Shown here: positions 35,487-44,207 of the stretch, one piece after another
How positions within the stretch are numbered: the stretch's first letter is position 1
Layout: each line of letters opens with the position of its first letter
From: Enterobacteriaceae bacterium
GTDB lineage: Bacteria; Pseudomonadota; Gammaproteobacteria; Enterobacterales; Enterobacteriaceae
Length of the DNA: 64,000 nucleotides
Assembly (NCBI GenBank): GCA_902363335.1
Contig: CABIZV010000002.1
Location: forward strand, 248,001-312,000
Direction of reading: 5' to 3'
Translations under genes and position numbers: made by a program
Notes under the pieces: generated by a model
What the model was told of the DNA's origin: nothing
The model's input: the letters and a program-made list of their open reading frames with translations, nothing else
The model's database searches: none

Positions 35487-36007
35487 TCCCGGCGTCACTA
35501 CGTTCCGCCGGGTTACGTTACTCTGTAGCCCGGGCGAGGCGTTAAGCCGACCCCGGGAATAGCACCACGGCTTATAACTTCACATCCCCGGCGTCACTAC
35601 GTTCGGCCGGGCCACGTTACCCTGTAGCCCGGGCGAGGCGTTAAGCCGCCCCCCGGAATTAGCACCACGGCTTATAACTTCACATCCCCGGCGTCACTAC
35701 GTTCGCCCGGGCTACGTTACCCTGTAGCCCGGGCGAGGCGTTAAGCCGACCCCGGGAATAGCACCACGGCTTATAACTTCACATCCCGGCGTCACTACGT
35801 TCGGCCGGGCTACGTTACCCTGTAGCTCGGGCGAGGCGTTAAGCCGACCCCGGGAATAGCACCACGGCTTATAACTTCACATCCCGGCGTCACTACGTTC
35901 GGCCGGGCTACATTACCCTGTAGCCCGGGCGAGGCGTTAAGCCGACCCCGGGATTAGCACCGCGGCTTATTATTCCACATCCCCGACGTCACTGCGTTCG
36001 ACCGGAT
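35487..36007. repeat. Tandem BIME array, five units of about 98-100 bp plus a partial sixth
   Basis: Units start near 35487, 35586, 35686, 35785, 35883 and 35981 (partial). Each unit holds an inverted REP pair, CCCGGCGTCACTACGTTCGG... and GTAGCCCGGGCGAGGCG..., plus a fixed spacer AGCACCACGGCTTATAACTT. The middle units are almost identical, differing at a few bases and by one- or two-base length changes; the last unit is the most divergent. It fills most of the 718-bp ybbP-porin gap. No gene is seen inside it. Confidence 0.95.
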
Positions 36008-36193
36008 AACGCTATTCATCTTCCCCTCGTAAATTGCCTATCTTTTCATCGTTTTGCCGCTTTTATGGCACCATTGGGTAAATCTGGAAACCTAAAGCGC
36101 ACGTTTTATTAAAAATCAGCGAGGTGTAATTTATTAATAAACGATAATATTTGTGCGCCAGATAGTTGGCTTACAATCTATCAAGGAAAAATA

Positions 36194-37336
36194 ATGACTA
36201 TAAAAATGAAAGCACTGGCGTTATCGATCGGTGCTGCAGTGGCTTTGACGTCTTTCGCATCCCAGGCTGAAATTACCCTGCTTAAGCAGGATCCTCAGGC
36301 TGGTAATCCACTGAGTCGTTTGAACTTCACCGTGGGTGGCAGTATTCGTCCGCAGTTCCAGAACATGAACGGTAATGACGGCAAAAACGGTTACAAACGT
36401 AACGGTTTTGACGGTGGTACTCGTTTCCGTTTCGCAGCAGACTACTACCTGTTCGATGATATTAGCTGGGTGAGCTACTACGAACTCGGCGTGAACATTC
36501 CTGCGGTATTTGACTGGGATAACCACTACGCTGAAGGCGCTAACGACACCACTCGTCGTATGCTTTATACCGGTCTGAAGAGCGATACCTGGGGTACGCT
36601 GACCTTCGGTCAACAAAACAGCATCTATTACGATGTGGTGGGCGCGAAAACCGATATCTGGGACTATGACATGATTGCCCAGGCTCCAGGTAACGGTATT
36701 AACGGCGACTACGATGGTTCTTATCGTACCCGTAAATCTCTGAAATATAAGAAAACCGTTGGCGATGTTGATCTCTACGCATCTTATCTGTTCAACGATG
36801 ACTTAAACAAAAACAACGGTCTGCTTTACAAACGTAAAGGCGGCGGTTCATTGGGTGTGGATTACCACATCACCGACGACCTCACCTGGGGTACTGCATG
36901 GAACTATACCCGTGCTGAAATGAACACCACCTACAACAATGACAGCAAATCCTACGATCAAAACATCGTTGGTACCGCATTAAGCTGGACGCCTGACAAC
37001 TGGACCTTCTCTGTTGGCGGCGGCTGGTACCAGAACTTCATGACCACCAAGAAATCGTCTGTAAACGACTATTTCGCAGGTGATGCCTGGGGTGTGGAAT
37101 ACTTCGCGGGCTACAAAATCCCGGTTGGCCAGTATGCGCTTAAATCTGTTCAGCCATACTTCATGGGTGACCGTATTGAATACGTGAATGGTCGCAACTA
37201 CCAGCGCATCGACAACGGTGTGGGTATCAGCTTCCAGCTGGATTATGGTTTCCGTGTTGATTATGAACACGTCTTTACCTCCAGCACCGACGACCTGGGT
37301 GATATGAACCTGGTCCGTCTGCGTTACGATTTCTAA
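36194..37336 (+). CDS. Outer-membrane general porin (not OmpC/OmpF/PhoE)
   Basis: 380 residues. The signal peptide (1-25, ...SFASQA) is followed by alternating beta-strand sequence rich in aromatic girdle residues and ending in ...RLRYDF with the C-terminal Phe used by the BAM complex. The GFG-like TFGQQNSIYYDVVGAKTDIWDYD segment resembles the strand-to-loop-3 region of trimeric porins. A ribosome site AAGGAAA precedes the ATG. About 190 bp of AT-rich leader separates it from the BIME array. The E. coli K-12 locus has no porin here; the substrate is unknown. Confidence 0.82.
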   Translation: MTIKMKALALSIGAAVALTSFASQAEITLLKQDPQAGNPLSRLNFTVGGSIRPQFQNMNGNDGKNGYKRNGFDGGTRFRFAADYYLFDDISWVSYYELGVNIPAVFDWDNHYAEGANDTTRRMLYTGLKSDTWGTLTFGQQNSIYYDVVGAKTDIWDYDMIAQAPGNGINGDYDGSYRTRKSLKYKKTVGDVDLYASYLFNDDLNKNNGLLYKRKGGGSLGVDYHITDDLTWGTAWNYTRAEMNTTYNNDSKSYDQNIVGTALSWTPDNWTFSVGGGWYQNFMTTKKSSVNDYFAGDAWGVEYFAGYKIPVGQYALKSVQPYFMGDRIEYVNGRNYQRIDNGVGISFQLDYGFRVDYEHVFTSSTDDLGDMNLVRLRYDF

Positions 37337-37360
37337 TCGTATAAAAGTGACGCTGGGATA

Positions 37361-37446
37361 TCCCCGGCGTCACTGCGTTCGGCCGGGCTACTGTTTTTGC
37401 ACTGCCATGTAGCCCGGCCGAGGCGCGCAAGCACCGACGCCGGGGC
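37361..37446. repeat. BIME (GTAGCCCGG type) between porin and selU
   Basis: An inverted pair: CCCCGGCGTCACTGCGTTCGGCCGGGCTAC and GTAGCCCGGCCGAGGCGCGCAAGCACCGACGCCGGGG, between convergent genes. The first half is the same sequence type as the array units at 35487-36007. Confidence 0.87.
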
Positions 37447-37448
37447 AT

Positions 37449-38537
37449 TCACTGCGTTGCCGCCAGCCATTCGACGACCGCCTCTGACGTCCCACGAAAC
37501 ACAATCTTGTCCGCTTTCTTCTCTAACTGATAGCAGTACATCGGATCGTAATACTCGTTTAACAGCGGTACCAGCCAGGCAAAATGCGCTTCGGTTGAGC
37601 CACTGCGTTGCTGCTCTGCGAGCGCCAGATCGAGCGCGGCGGTCAGTTCTGCATAGCGCTGGAGCCCTAAACGGCGGCGGATCGCAAACAGCCCATGATG
37701 CAGATATTCGTTGTACTCCTGCCAGCCCTGTTCTTCGCCATAGGCGGCGATAAAGTCATGATGCATACGCGCGAAATACTCTTCACGCAGGCGCTCGATA
37801 CGCAGTTCGAACGGATCTTCAACCACCGCGATCGGCGACTGTGCCATACGATCGCGCAGGCATTCCGGCAGATGGTTCGCGCCGATCATATGGCCTTCAT
37901 CTTCCAGCACCCAGCGAACGTTGTCCTGCTGATATGCGGCTTTAAGCAGTGCGGTCGCCAGATGATTCTCAAAGGTCGCCTGAGAAAACTGAGGCGTTAG
38001 CGTGCGGCCAAACGACGACCCTCGGTGATGGGCAAGCCCTTCGAGATCGATTCCTGACGGTTGTTCGCGCACCAGCGGCGTTTTGCCGTTACCGGTGCAG
38101 CCGCCGATAAGCACAATCGGCTGGCGCACCAGCGTCTCGGTGGCCTTAATCGCCGCCTGACGCAGCGCCTTGTAGCCGCCGACAATCAGCGGATAATCAA
38201 TACCCTGTTCTTTAACCCAGCTTTGGGCGATATGGGAACGCTGCCCGCCGCGTGCGCAGCACAAGTAACCCTGTGGCGCTTCAGCGCAGGCAGCAAGCCA
38301 TGCCTCAATGCGTTTTTGACGCGTTTCTCCGGCGACCAGTTTATGCCCCAGCGCCAGCGCGGCATCTGCGCCTTCACGTTTGTAGCAGGTGCCCACGGCG
38401 GCGCGTTCATCGTCGTTCATCAGCGGTAGATTGACGGCGGCAGGCATCGCGCCTTGCGCAAATTCGACGGGGGCGCGAACGTCAATGATGGGCGTTTCTG
38501 CGCGCAGAATAGCGCAGTAATCCGTCCCATTATTCAT
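37449..38537 (-). CDS. selU: SelU/MnmH (YbbB), tRNA 2-selenouridine synthase
   Basis: 362 residues (E. coli 364). It replaces sulfur by selenium in the wobble 2-thiouridine of tRNA Lys, Glu and Gln, via a geranylated intermediate. The N-terminal rhodanese domain (DVRAPVEFAQGAMPAAVNLP) carries the catalytic Cys pair at 93-94 (YLCCARGGQRS). The P-loop domain has Walker A GGCTGNGKT (145-153). It is upstream of nothing on its strand except the BIME; purK lies behind it. Confidence 0.94.
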   Translation of the reverse strand: MNNGTDYCAILRAETPIIDVRAPVEFAQGAMPAAVNLPLMNDDERAAVGTCYKREGADAALALGHKLVAGETRQKRIEAWLAACAEAPQGYLCCARGGQRSHIAQSWVKEQGIDYPLIVGGYKALRQAAIKATETLVRQPIVLIGGCTGNGKTPLVREQPSGIDLEGLAHHRGSSFGRTLTPQFSQATFENHLATALLKAAYQQDNVRWVLEDEGHMIGANHLPECLRDRMAQSPIAVVEDPFELRIERLREEYFARMHHDFIAAYGEEQGWQEYNEYLHHGLFAIRRRLGLQRYAELTAALDLALAEQQRSGSTEAHFAWLVPLLNEYYDPMYCYQLEKKADKIVFRGTSEAVVEWLAATQ

Positions 38538-38645
38538 GGGGAAATCCTTCTGTATACCAACGGGGGAGTGTTGCGGTTAAGAAAGGATTTTACGCTTTGA
38601 TGAGGGGGCCGGGGAAGCGTAAGTTTGCTCCCCGGCACTAAAGGC

Positions 38646-39713
38646 CTATTTCAGACGGCTTTGCGCCCAGGCAATGCCGCTGGCGTATTCGGCGGGCAGA
38701 AGAGGAACCAGCGCTTCGAGCGTGGCGCTCAGGCGACCGGTATCGCTGTCATTGAGGTTCAGGTGGCCAACTTTACGCCCGTCACGCACCTCTTTGTCGT
38801 ACCAGTGCAGATGCACCAGCGGCAGCTTCAGCCAATCGTAGTTCAGCCCGGTGCCAATCAGGTTAATCATCACCGAAGGACTGTTGACCACCGGCGGCGG
38901 CAGGGGCAGGTCGGTAATCGCGCGTAAGTGCAGCTCGAACTGACTGATTGACGCTCCGTTTTGCGTCCAGTGACCGCTATTGTGTACGCGCGGCGCCAGC
39001 TCGTTAATCAGCAGCCCGGCGGGGGTGACAAAACACTCCATCGCCATCACGCCAACATAGTCCAGCTCCTGCATAATTGCCGAAAGCATCGTTTCGGCCT
39101 GCGCCTGCTGTTTTGCATCCGCCTGTGGGAAGGCAACGCTCATACGCAGAATCCCTTCCTGATGCAGGTTGTGCGTCAGCGGATAAAATACGGTGCTGCC
39201 ATCATGGGCGCGAGCGCCAACCAGCGAGACTTCGCCGGAAAAGTTGATCCCTTGTTCGACAATGCACTCGCCGTAGCAGTCGTCCGGCAGCTGTGCGGTT
39301 TCGTCTTTGCGCAGACGCCACTGGCCGCGACCGTCGTAGCCGCCAGTACGGCGCTTAACGATAGCCAGCTCGCCCAGACGGTCAAAGACAGCAGGCCACT
39401 CCTCGACGCTCGCCAGAAGCTGCCACGGCGCGGTGGCAAGGCCGAGCTTATCGAAAAGCTGCTTTTGCGTCAGACGGTCAGCAATAATCGGGAAGACGTC
39501 ACGGTTGACGAAAGCCTTATGCTCAGCCAGTTCGCGGGTTAACGCGGTTTGCGGCCAGCGTTCAATCTCGGCGGTAATTACGCTTTGCTGGAAGGGTACG
39601 GCAGCAGGATCGGCTTCCAGGCCCACGGGCCAGACGGCAATTCCTAACGGTTCACCCGCCTGGCGCAGCATGCGGCCTAATTGACCGTTGCCCAATACGC
39701 AGACCTGTTTCAT
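38646..39713 (-). CDS. purK: PurK, N5-carboxyaminoimidazole ribonucleotide synthase
   Basis: 355 residues, as in E. coli. ATP-grasp enzyme of de novo purine synthesis that makes N5-CAIR from AIR and bicarbonate. It begins with the GNGQLGRMLRQAG motif and has the ATP-grasp core (RRTGGYDGRGQ, ELAPRVHNSGHWT). Its ATG overlaps the purE stop (ATGA), and it is expressed from the purE promoter. A GC-rich hairpin without a T run lies at about 38610-38637 downstream. Confidence 0.97.
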   Translation of the reverse strand: MKQVCVLGNGQLGRMLRQAGEPLGIAVWPVGLEADPAAVPFQQSVITAEIERWPQTALTRELAEHKAFVNRDVFPIIADRLTQKQLFDKLGLATAPWQLLASVEEWPAVFDRLGELAIVKRRTGGYDGRGQWRLRKDETAQLPDDCYGECIVEQGINFSGEVSLVGARAHDGSTVFYPLTHNLHQEGILRMSVAFPQADAKQQAQAETMLSAIMQELDYVGVMAMECFVTPAGLLINELAPRVHNSGHWTQNGASISQFELHLRAITDLPLPPPVVNSPSVMINLIGTGLNYDWLKLPLVHLHWYDKEVRDGRKVGHLNLNDSDTGRLSATLEALVPLLPAEYASGIAWAQSRLK

Positions 39714-40219
39714 GCCGCACCTCGCGGATCGGGGTTATCAAGCACCTCATCGGTCTGTGCTTTACGCCAGGCCTGTAAGCGCTGATGCAGTTCCGCATCA
39801 TGCTGAGCCAGGATTTGCGCTGCGAGTAGGGCTGCGTTGGCCGCTCCCGCTTTACCAATTGCCAGCGTGCCCACCGGAATACCGCGCGGCATCTGCACAA
39901 TAGAATAGAGACTGTCGACGCCGCTTAACGCCGCGCTTTGTACCGGCACGCCCAGCACGGGCACCAGCGTTTTGGCGGCAATCATTCCGGGTAAATGCGC
40001 AGCACCGCCGGCACCGGCAATAATCACCTGATAACCGTTCTCTTCTGCCGCTTCGGCGAAGCTAAACAGTTTATCGGGGGTGCGGTGGGCGGAAACCACT
40101 TCAACGTGGTGAGGAACATTCAGAATATCGAGGATTTCTGTGGCGAACTGCATGGTAGCCCAGTCGCTTTTGGACCCCATCACGATGGCGATACGTACCG
40201 GATTATTGCGCGAAGACAT
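39710..40219 (-). CDS. purE: PurE, N5-CAIR mutase
   Basis: 169 residues, as in E. coli. Converts N5-CAIR to CAIR. The class I PurE motifs GSKSDWATM, SAHRTPDKL and AGAGGAAHLPGM are intact. The start at MSSRNNP is the family start; eleven in-frame codons upstream are not conserved. Coupled to purK by a four-base overlap; preceded by a PurR box. Confidence 0.98.
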   Translation of the reverse strand: MSSRNNPVRIAIVMGSKSDWATMQFATEILDILNVPHHVEVVSAHRTPDKLFSFAEAAEENGYQVIIAGAGGAAHLPGMIAAKTLVPVLGVPVQSAALSGVDSLYSIVQMPRGIPVGTLAIGKAGAANAALLAAQILAQHDAELHQRLQAWRKAQTDEVLDNPDPRGAA

Positions 40220-40290
40220 GCGTCTGAAAACTCCTGTGGGTGTGCTGCACACGACTTAGAGGCCACAGAGAATACCATGGAAAATGGGCA

Positions 40291-40306
40291 AGGAAAACGG
40301 TTGCGT
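40291..40306. promoter_or_regulatory. PurR operator upstream of purE
   Basis: AGGAAAACGGTTGCGT, the reverse complement of the E. coli purE operator ACGCAACCGTTTTCCT, 72 bp upstream of the purE start. PurR with hypoxanthine or guanine would repress purEK here. Confidence 0.92.
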
Positions 40307-40337
40307 AAGCAGGTTGTAGGGGAAACAGAAGGAAAAA

Positions 40338-41060
40338 TTAAAACGGGAAGGGGATAAGCTCGACGTCGTCGGCGCTGACTTTCACCATAGAGCCTTGCGT
40401 GTGCCAGGCACCCAACACGACACGATGAGCGATTTCGCCGTTGGCAGTTAGCGTATGGATATCCGGGCGATGGGTATGCCCATGAATAAGCCATTGCACC
40501 TGATGTTTTTCCATGATCTCAACCACGGCTCGCGCGTTGACATCCATAATCTCCATCGACTTGCTGCTGTTCGCGGCCTTGCTGTCGTCGCGCATTCTTT
40601 GCGCAATGCGGCGGCGGATAAACAGCGGTAAGGCGAGGAACAGTTTCTGGATCCACGGGGTGTGAACTTTGGCGCGAAACGCCAGATAGCCCGGGTCGTC
40701 GGTACACAGCGTGTCGCCGTGCATAATCAGCACCCGGCGGCCGTAGAGGTTGAGCACTTTCTCTTCAGGGAGCAACTGCATGCCGCTTTCGAGCGCAAAA
40801 CGTTTACCGATAAGGAAATCCCGGTTGCCATGAATAAAGAAGCAGGGGACGCCGGAATCAGTCAGGGATTTTATCGCACGGGCAATTTCACGGTGCAACG
40901 GATTAGGATCGTCGTCGCCAATCCAGGCTTCAAACAGGTCGCCTAAGATGTATAGCGCATCGGCGCTGCGCGCTTCACCGTGTAAAAAACGCAGAAAACC
41001 GGCGGTAATCGCCGGTTCCTGGGTTTGCAGATGCAGGTCTGCAATAAAAAGTGTCGCCAC
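40338..41060 (-). CDS. lpxH: LpxH, UDP-2,3-diacylglucosamine pyrophosphatase
   Basis: 240 residues. Fourth enzyme of lipid A synthesis, a peripheral membrane metallophosphoesterase releasing lipid X. The binuclear Mn site is visible: D8 and H10 (ADLH), D41 (GDLFEAWIGDD), N79 (GNRD), H114 (HGDTLC) and HGHTHRP near 195. I use the GTG at 41060, which gives the standard N-terminus; a TTG at 41063 is in frame. It lies a few bases after ppiB, the same operon. Confidence 0.96.
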   Translation of the reverse strand: MATLFIADLHLQTQEPAITAGFLRFLHGEARSADALYILGDLFEAWIGDDDPNPLHREIARAIKSLTDSGVPCFFIHGNRDFLIGKRFALESGMQLLPEEKVLNLYGRRVLIMHGDTLCTDDPGYLAFRAKVHTPWIQKLFLALPLFIRRRIAQRMRDDSKAANSSKSMEIMDVNARAVVEIMEKHQVQWLIHGHTHRPDIHTLTANGEIAHRVVLGAWHTQGSMVKVSADDVELIPFPF

Positions 41061-41063
41061 CAA

Positions 41064-41558
41064 TTACTCGCTGACGGTCACGCTAGTAATGATAACGTCT
41101 TCTTTTGGTACGTCCTGGTGCATGCCGCTACGACCGGTAGACACGCCTTTGATCTTATCAACAACGTCCATGCCTTCAACCACTTCTGCGAATACGCAAT
41201 AGCCCCAACCCTGCAGGTTTTCACCGGAGAAGTTCAGGAAATCGTTGTCCGCAACGTTGATGAAGAACTGTGCAGTCGCTGAGTGTGGAGCCTGGGTACG
41301 CGCCATTGCCAGCGTACCACGGGTGTTTTTCAGACCGTTGTTCGCTTCGTTTTTGATGGCTTCTTTGGTTTCTTTCTGCTGCATGCCAGGCTCGAAACCG
41401 CCGCCCTGAATCATGAAGCCATTAATAACACGGTGGAAAATCGTGTTGTTGTAGAAACCTTCGCGGCAGTAGTCCAGGAAGTTTTTGACTGTTTCCGGCG
41501 CTTTGTCGTCGAACGTTTTGATGACGATATCGCCGTGATTAGTGTGGAAAGTAACCAT
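41064..41558 (-). CDS. ppiB: PpiB, cytoplasmic peptidyl-prolyl cis-trans isomerase B
   Basis: 164 residues, as in E. coli. Cyclophilin that speeds prolyl isomerisation. Active-site segments FHRVINGFMIQGGGFEPG and GTLAMARTQAPHSATAQFFINVADN are intact. No signal peptide, so it is cytoplasmic. Divergent from cysS and co-directional with lpxH. Confidence 0.98.
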   Translation of the reverse strand: MVTFHTNHGDIVIKTFDDKAPETVKNFLDYCREGFYNNTIFHRVINGFMIQGGGFEPGMQQKETKEAIKNEANNGLKNTRGTLAMARTQAPHSATAQFFINVADNDFLNFSGENLQGWGYCVFAEVVEGMDVVDKIKGVSTGRSGMHQDVPKEDVIITSVTVSE

Positions 41559-41743
41559 TTCTGCATCCTGTTCCGTTTAGTATGGTGCTTTAGCCCGCAG
41601 TTAAGCGGCATATAGGTGCTTGTTATAGCATAACCGTGCACATCGATCACCTTGCATTGTGTGCTGCTTCCGGGTTGAATTACGGGTAGAATATGCCGTT
41701 TCAGGCGAAAGCCCGGTTCACACACGTAAACATGGAATTCTCG

Positions 41744-43129
41744 ATGCTAAAAATCTTCAACACAATGACGCGCCAAAAAGAGGAATTTAAGCCTATTCAC
41801 GCCGGTGAAGTCGGTATGTACGTGTGTGGTATCACCGTTTACGATCTCTGTCACATCGGCCATGGTCGTACGTTTGTCTCCTTTGATGTCGTCGCACGTT
41901 ACCTGCGTTTCCTTGGCTATAAGCTGAAATATGTGCGTAATATTACCGACATTGACGACAAAATCATTAAACGTGCCAATGAAAACGGCGAGAGCTTCGT
42001 GGCGCTGGTTGACCGCATGATCGTTGAAATGCACAACGATTTCGACGCGCTGAATATTCTGCGTCCGGATCAGGAGCCGCGTGCAACCCACCATATTCCT
42101 GAAATCATTGAAATCACCGAGCAGCTCATCGCCAAAGGCCACGCCTACGTGGCGGACAACGGTGACGTGATGTTCGACGTGCCAACCGATGCTGATTACG
42201 GCAAGCTGTCACGTCAGGATCTGGACCAACTGCAGGCGGGTGCTCGCGTAGACGTTGTTGACGTCAAACGTAACCCGATGGACTTTGTGCTGTGGAAAAT
42301 GTCCAAAGAGGGTGAACCAAGCTGGCCATCCCCGTGGGGCGCAGGCCGCCCAGGCTGGCACATTGAATGTTCCGCCATGAACTGCAAACAGCTGGGTAAC
42401 CATTTTGATATTCACGGCGGCGGTTCCGATTTGATGTTCCCGCACCATGAAAACGAAATTGCGCAGTCGACCTGTGCGCACGACGGTGAATACGTGAATT
42501 ACTGGATGCACTCCGGCATGGTGATGGTTGACCGTGAGAAAATGTCTAAATCGCTGGGCAACTTCTTTACCGTGCGTGATGTGCTGAAATATTACGATGC
42601 GGAAACCATCCGTTACTTCCTGATGTCCGGCCATTATCGTAGCCAGCTGAACTACAGTGAAGAAAACTTAAAGCAGGCTCGTTCGGCCCTTGAGCGTCTG
42701 TATACCGCGCTGCGTGGCACCGACAAATCCGTGGCGGCGGCGGGTGGCGAAGCGTTTGAAGCGCGCTTCATCGAAGCAATGGACGACGATTTCAACACCC
42801 CGGAAGCCTATTCGGTACTGTTCGATATGGCTCGCGAAGTGAACCGCCTGAAAACGGAAGATGCACATGCCGCTAATGCGCTGGCGTCACACATGCGTAA
42901 GCTTGCTTCAGTGCTGGGCTTGCTGGAACAGGAGCCGGAAGCATTTCTACAAAGCGGCGCGCAGGCAGACGATGGTGAAGTCGCAGAAATTGAAGCGCTG
43001 ATCCAGCAGCGTCTTGATGCGCGTAAAGCCAAAGACTGGGCGGCAGCCGACGCCGCGCGCGATCGTCTTAACGCCATGAATATCGTGCTGGAAGATGGCC
43101 CGCAGGGTACGACCTGGCGACGTAAGTAA
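41744..43129 (+). CDS. cysS: CysS, cysteinyl-tRNA synthetase
   Basis: 461 residues, as in E. coli. Class I synthetase with HIGH-type motif (CHIGHGRT, about 29-36) and KMSKS (about 266-270). Its zinc ligands include the Cys in MYVCGITVYD, the Cys in WHIECSAM and the His/Glu of MFPHHENE. The start MLKIFNT is the family start; an upstream in-frame ATG at 41693 is not used. Confidence 0.98.
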   Translation: MLKIFNTMTRQKEEFKPIHAGEVGMYVCGITVYDLCHIGHGRTFVSFDVVARYLRFLGYKLKYVRNITDIDDKIIKRANENGESFVALVDRMIVEMHNDFDALNILRPDQEPRATHHIPEIIEITEQLIAKGHAYVADNGDVMFDVPTDADYGKLSRQDLDQLQAGARVDVVDVKRNPMDFVLWKMSKEGEPSWPSPWGAGRPGWHIECSAMNCKQLGNHFDIHGGGSDLMFPHHENEIAQSTCAHDGEYVNYWMHSGMVMVDREKMSKSLGNFFTVRDVLKYYDAETIRYFLMSGHYRSQLNYSEENLKQARSALERLYTALRGTDKSVAAAGGEAFEARFIEAMDDDFNTPEAYSVLFDMAREVNRLKTEDAHAANALASHMRKLASVLGLLEQEPEAFLQSGAQADDGEVAEIEALIQQRLDARKAKDWAAADAARDRLNAMNIVLEDGPQGTTWRRK

Positions 43130-43137
43130 CTCTGCAC

Positions 43138-43216
43138 GTAGGCCGGATAAGGCGAAGCCGCCATCCGGCAATTTACCCGGTAGCGCCGGAAGGCGGCTTC
43201 GCCTTATCCGGCCTAC
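43138..43216. repeat. BIME (GCCGGAT type) between cysS and the LysR gene
   Basis: GTAGGCCGGATAAGGCGAAGCCGCCATCCGGCA and its inverted partner AAGGCGGCTTCGCCTTATCCGGCCTAC, between convergent genes. Confidence 0.88.
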
Positions 43217-43254
43217 AACGAAAGGTAGCGCCGACTCCGGGAACTCCCTTCGCG

Positions 43255-44187
43255 TTAATGCCCCTGCAACCCTGCCACAAACGCCGTCATCAGCTCAGTT
43301 AACGGTTCGTCATACCACAAGGCATAAAGATCCGCCGGTACGGCTTCCTCCAGCGGTAAAAAACGTACGCCTGGCCAGTGGATAAGCCCGCAGGTCTCCG
43401 GCAACAGCGACACGCCCATTCCCGCGCTCACCAGCGCCAGCGCCGTTTGCGGCTCATTCACCTGATGCGCGATAAGTGGGTAAAATCCGGCTTCCGCGCA
43501 GCGGTCATAAAGCTGACGCGCAAAGTCGCTTTGCTGGAAAGACAACGAGATAAGTGGCCTTGTGGCGAGTTCGCTTAACGGTACAACTTTCAGCCGGGCC
43601 AGCGGATCGGTATCCGGTACGGCAAGTGCGATGGATTCATGGGAGATGAGCTGGTTGCGAATATGGGCTTGCGCATAGGGCAGGACGTTGCGGTTAATCG
43701 CGATATCAATAGTGCGAGCGCGCAGGGCGTCGATTTGCTGGTGCTGTGACAGCTCATGCAGGTTCCAGTCAACGTCGGGATGCGAGGCTTTGAATTTTTT
43801 GAGCCGGGTCAGTAGCGTGCCCCACAGTGCGCTGCCGACAATACCGATGCTGATGTGCTGGTTTTCGCTGCGGCCAATTTGACGCACGTAGTTAAGTGAC
43901 TGCTCCGTGGCGTTGAGAATTCGGTCAACCTCGGTTTTTAACACCTGACCTGCACGAGTCAATGCAACCTTACGACTGGTTAACAGTCTGGTTTCCAGCG
44001 TCTCTTCCAGCTCTTTGATCTGCATGCTTAACGGTGGCTGGGAGATGTTCAGCCGCGCGGCAGCTCGCCCAAAATGTAACTCTTCGGCCAGAGCCTGAAA
44101 ATAACGTAGAGCGCGGATGTTAATACGATTATTGGTCAGGGCATCGTTCATTGATTGTTCGGGAAAAAGAGGAGGGACGGTCATCAT
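43255..44187 (-). CDS. LysR-family regulator, XapR-like
   Basis: About 310 residues. N-terminal winged helix (ALRYFQALAEELHFGRAAARLNISQPPLSMQIKELEETL) and a LysR effector domain. It most resembles XapR of E. coli, including VNEPQTALALVSAGMGVSLLPETCG and the WPGV...IPADLY-type tail. The best ribosome site (AAGGAGGG) points to the ATG at 44187, 21 bp after the stop of the transporter gene; a later ATG at 44151 matches the XapR start better. Third gene of the xapA-transporter-regulator set. I infer that it activates xapA with a nucleoside (xanthosine in E. coli). Confidence 0.82.
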   Translation of the reverse strand: MMTVPPLFPEQSMNDALTNNRINIRALRYFQALAEELHFGRAAARLNISQPPLSMQIKELEETLETRLLTSRKVALTRAGQVLKTEVDRILNATEQSLNYVRQIGRSENQHISIGIVGSALWGTLLTRLKKFKASHPDVDWNLHELSQHQQIDALRARTIDIAINRNVLPYAQAHIRNQLISHESIALAVPDTDPLARLKVVPLSELATRPLISLSFQQSDFARQLYDRCAEAGFYPLIAHQVNEPQTALALVSAGMGVSLLPETCGLIHWPGVRFLPLEEAVPADLYALWYDEPLTELMTAFVAGLQGH

Positions 44188-44207
44188 GCCTCCCTCCTTT
44201 TTTGTTG

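Noticed and set aside
35487..36007. Regularly spaced repeats that could be taken for a CRISPR array
   Set aside because: Repeat and spacer are both conserved in every unit, the parts are palindromic REP elements found singly elsewhere in the window, and there are no cas genes.
36008..36193. Target site for ChiX in the porin leader
   Set aside because: The leader near the start codon (CAAGGAAAAATA) does not match the complement of the ChiX pairing segment, and the protein is not a chitoporin.
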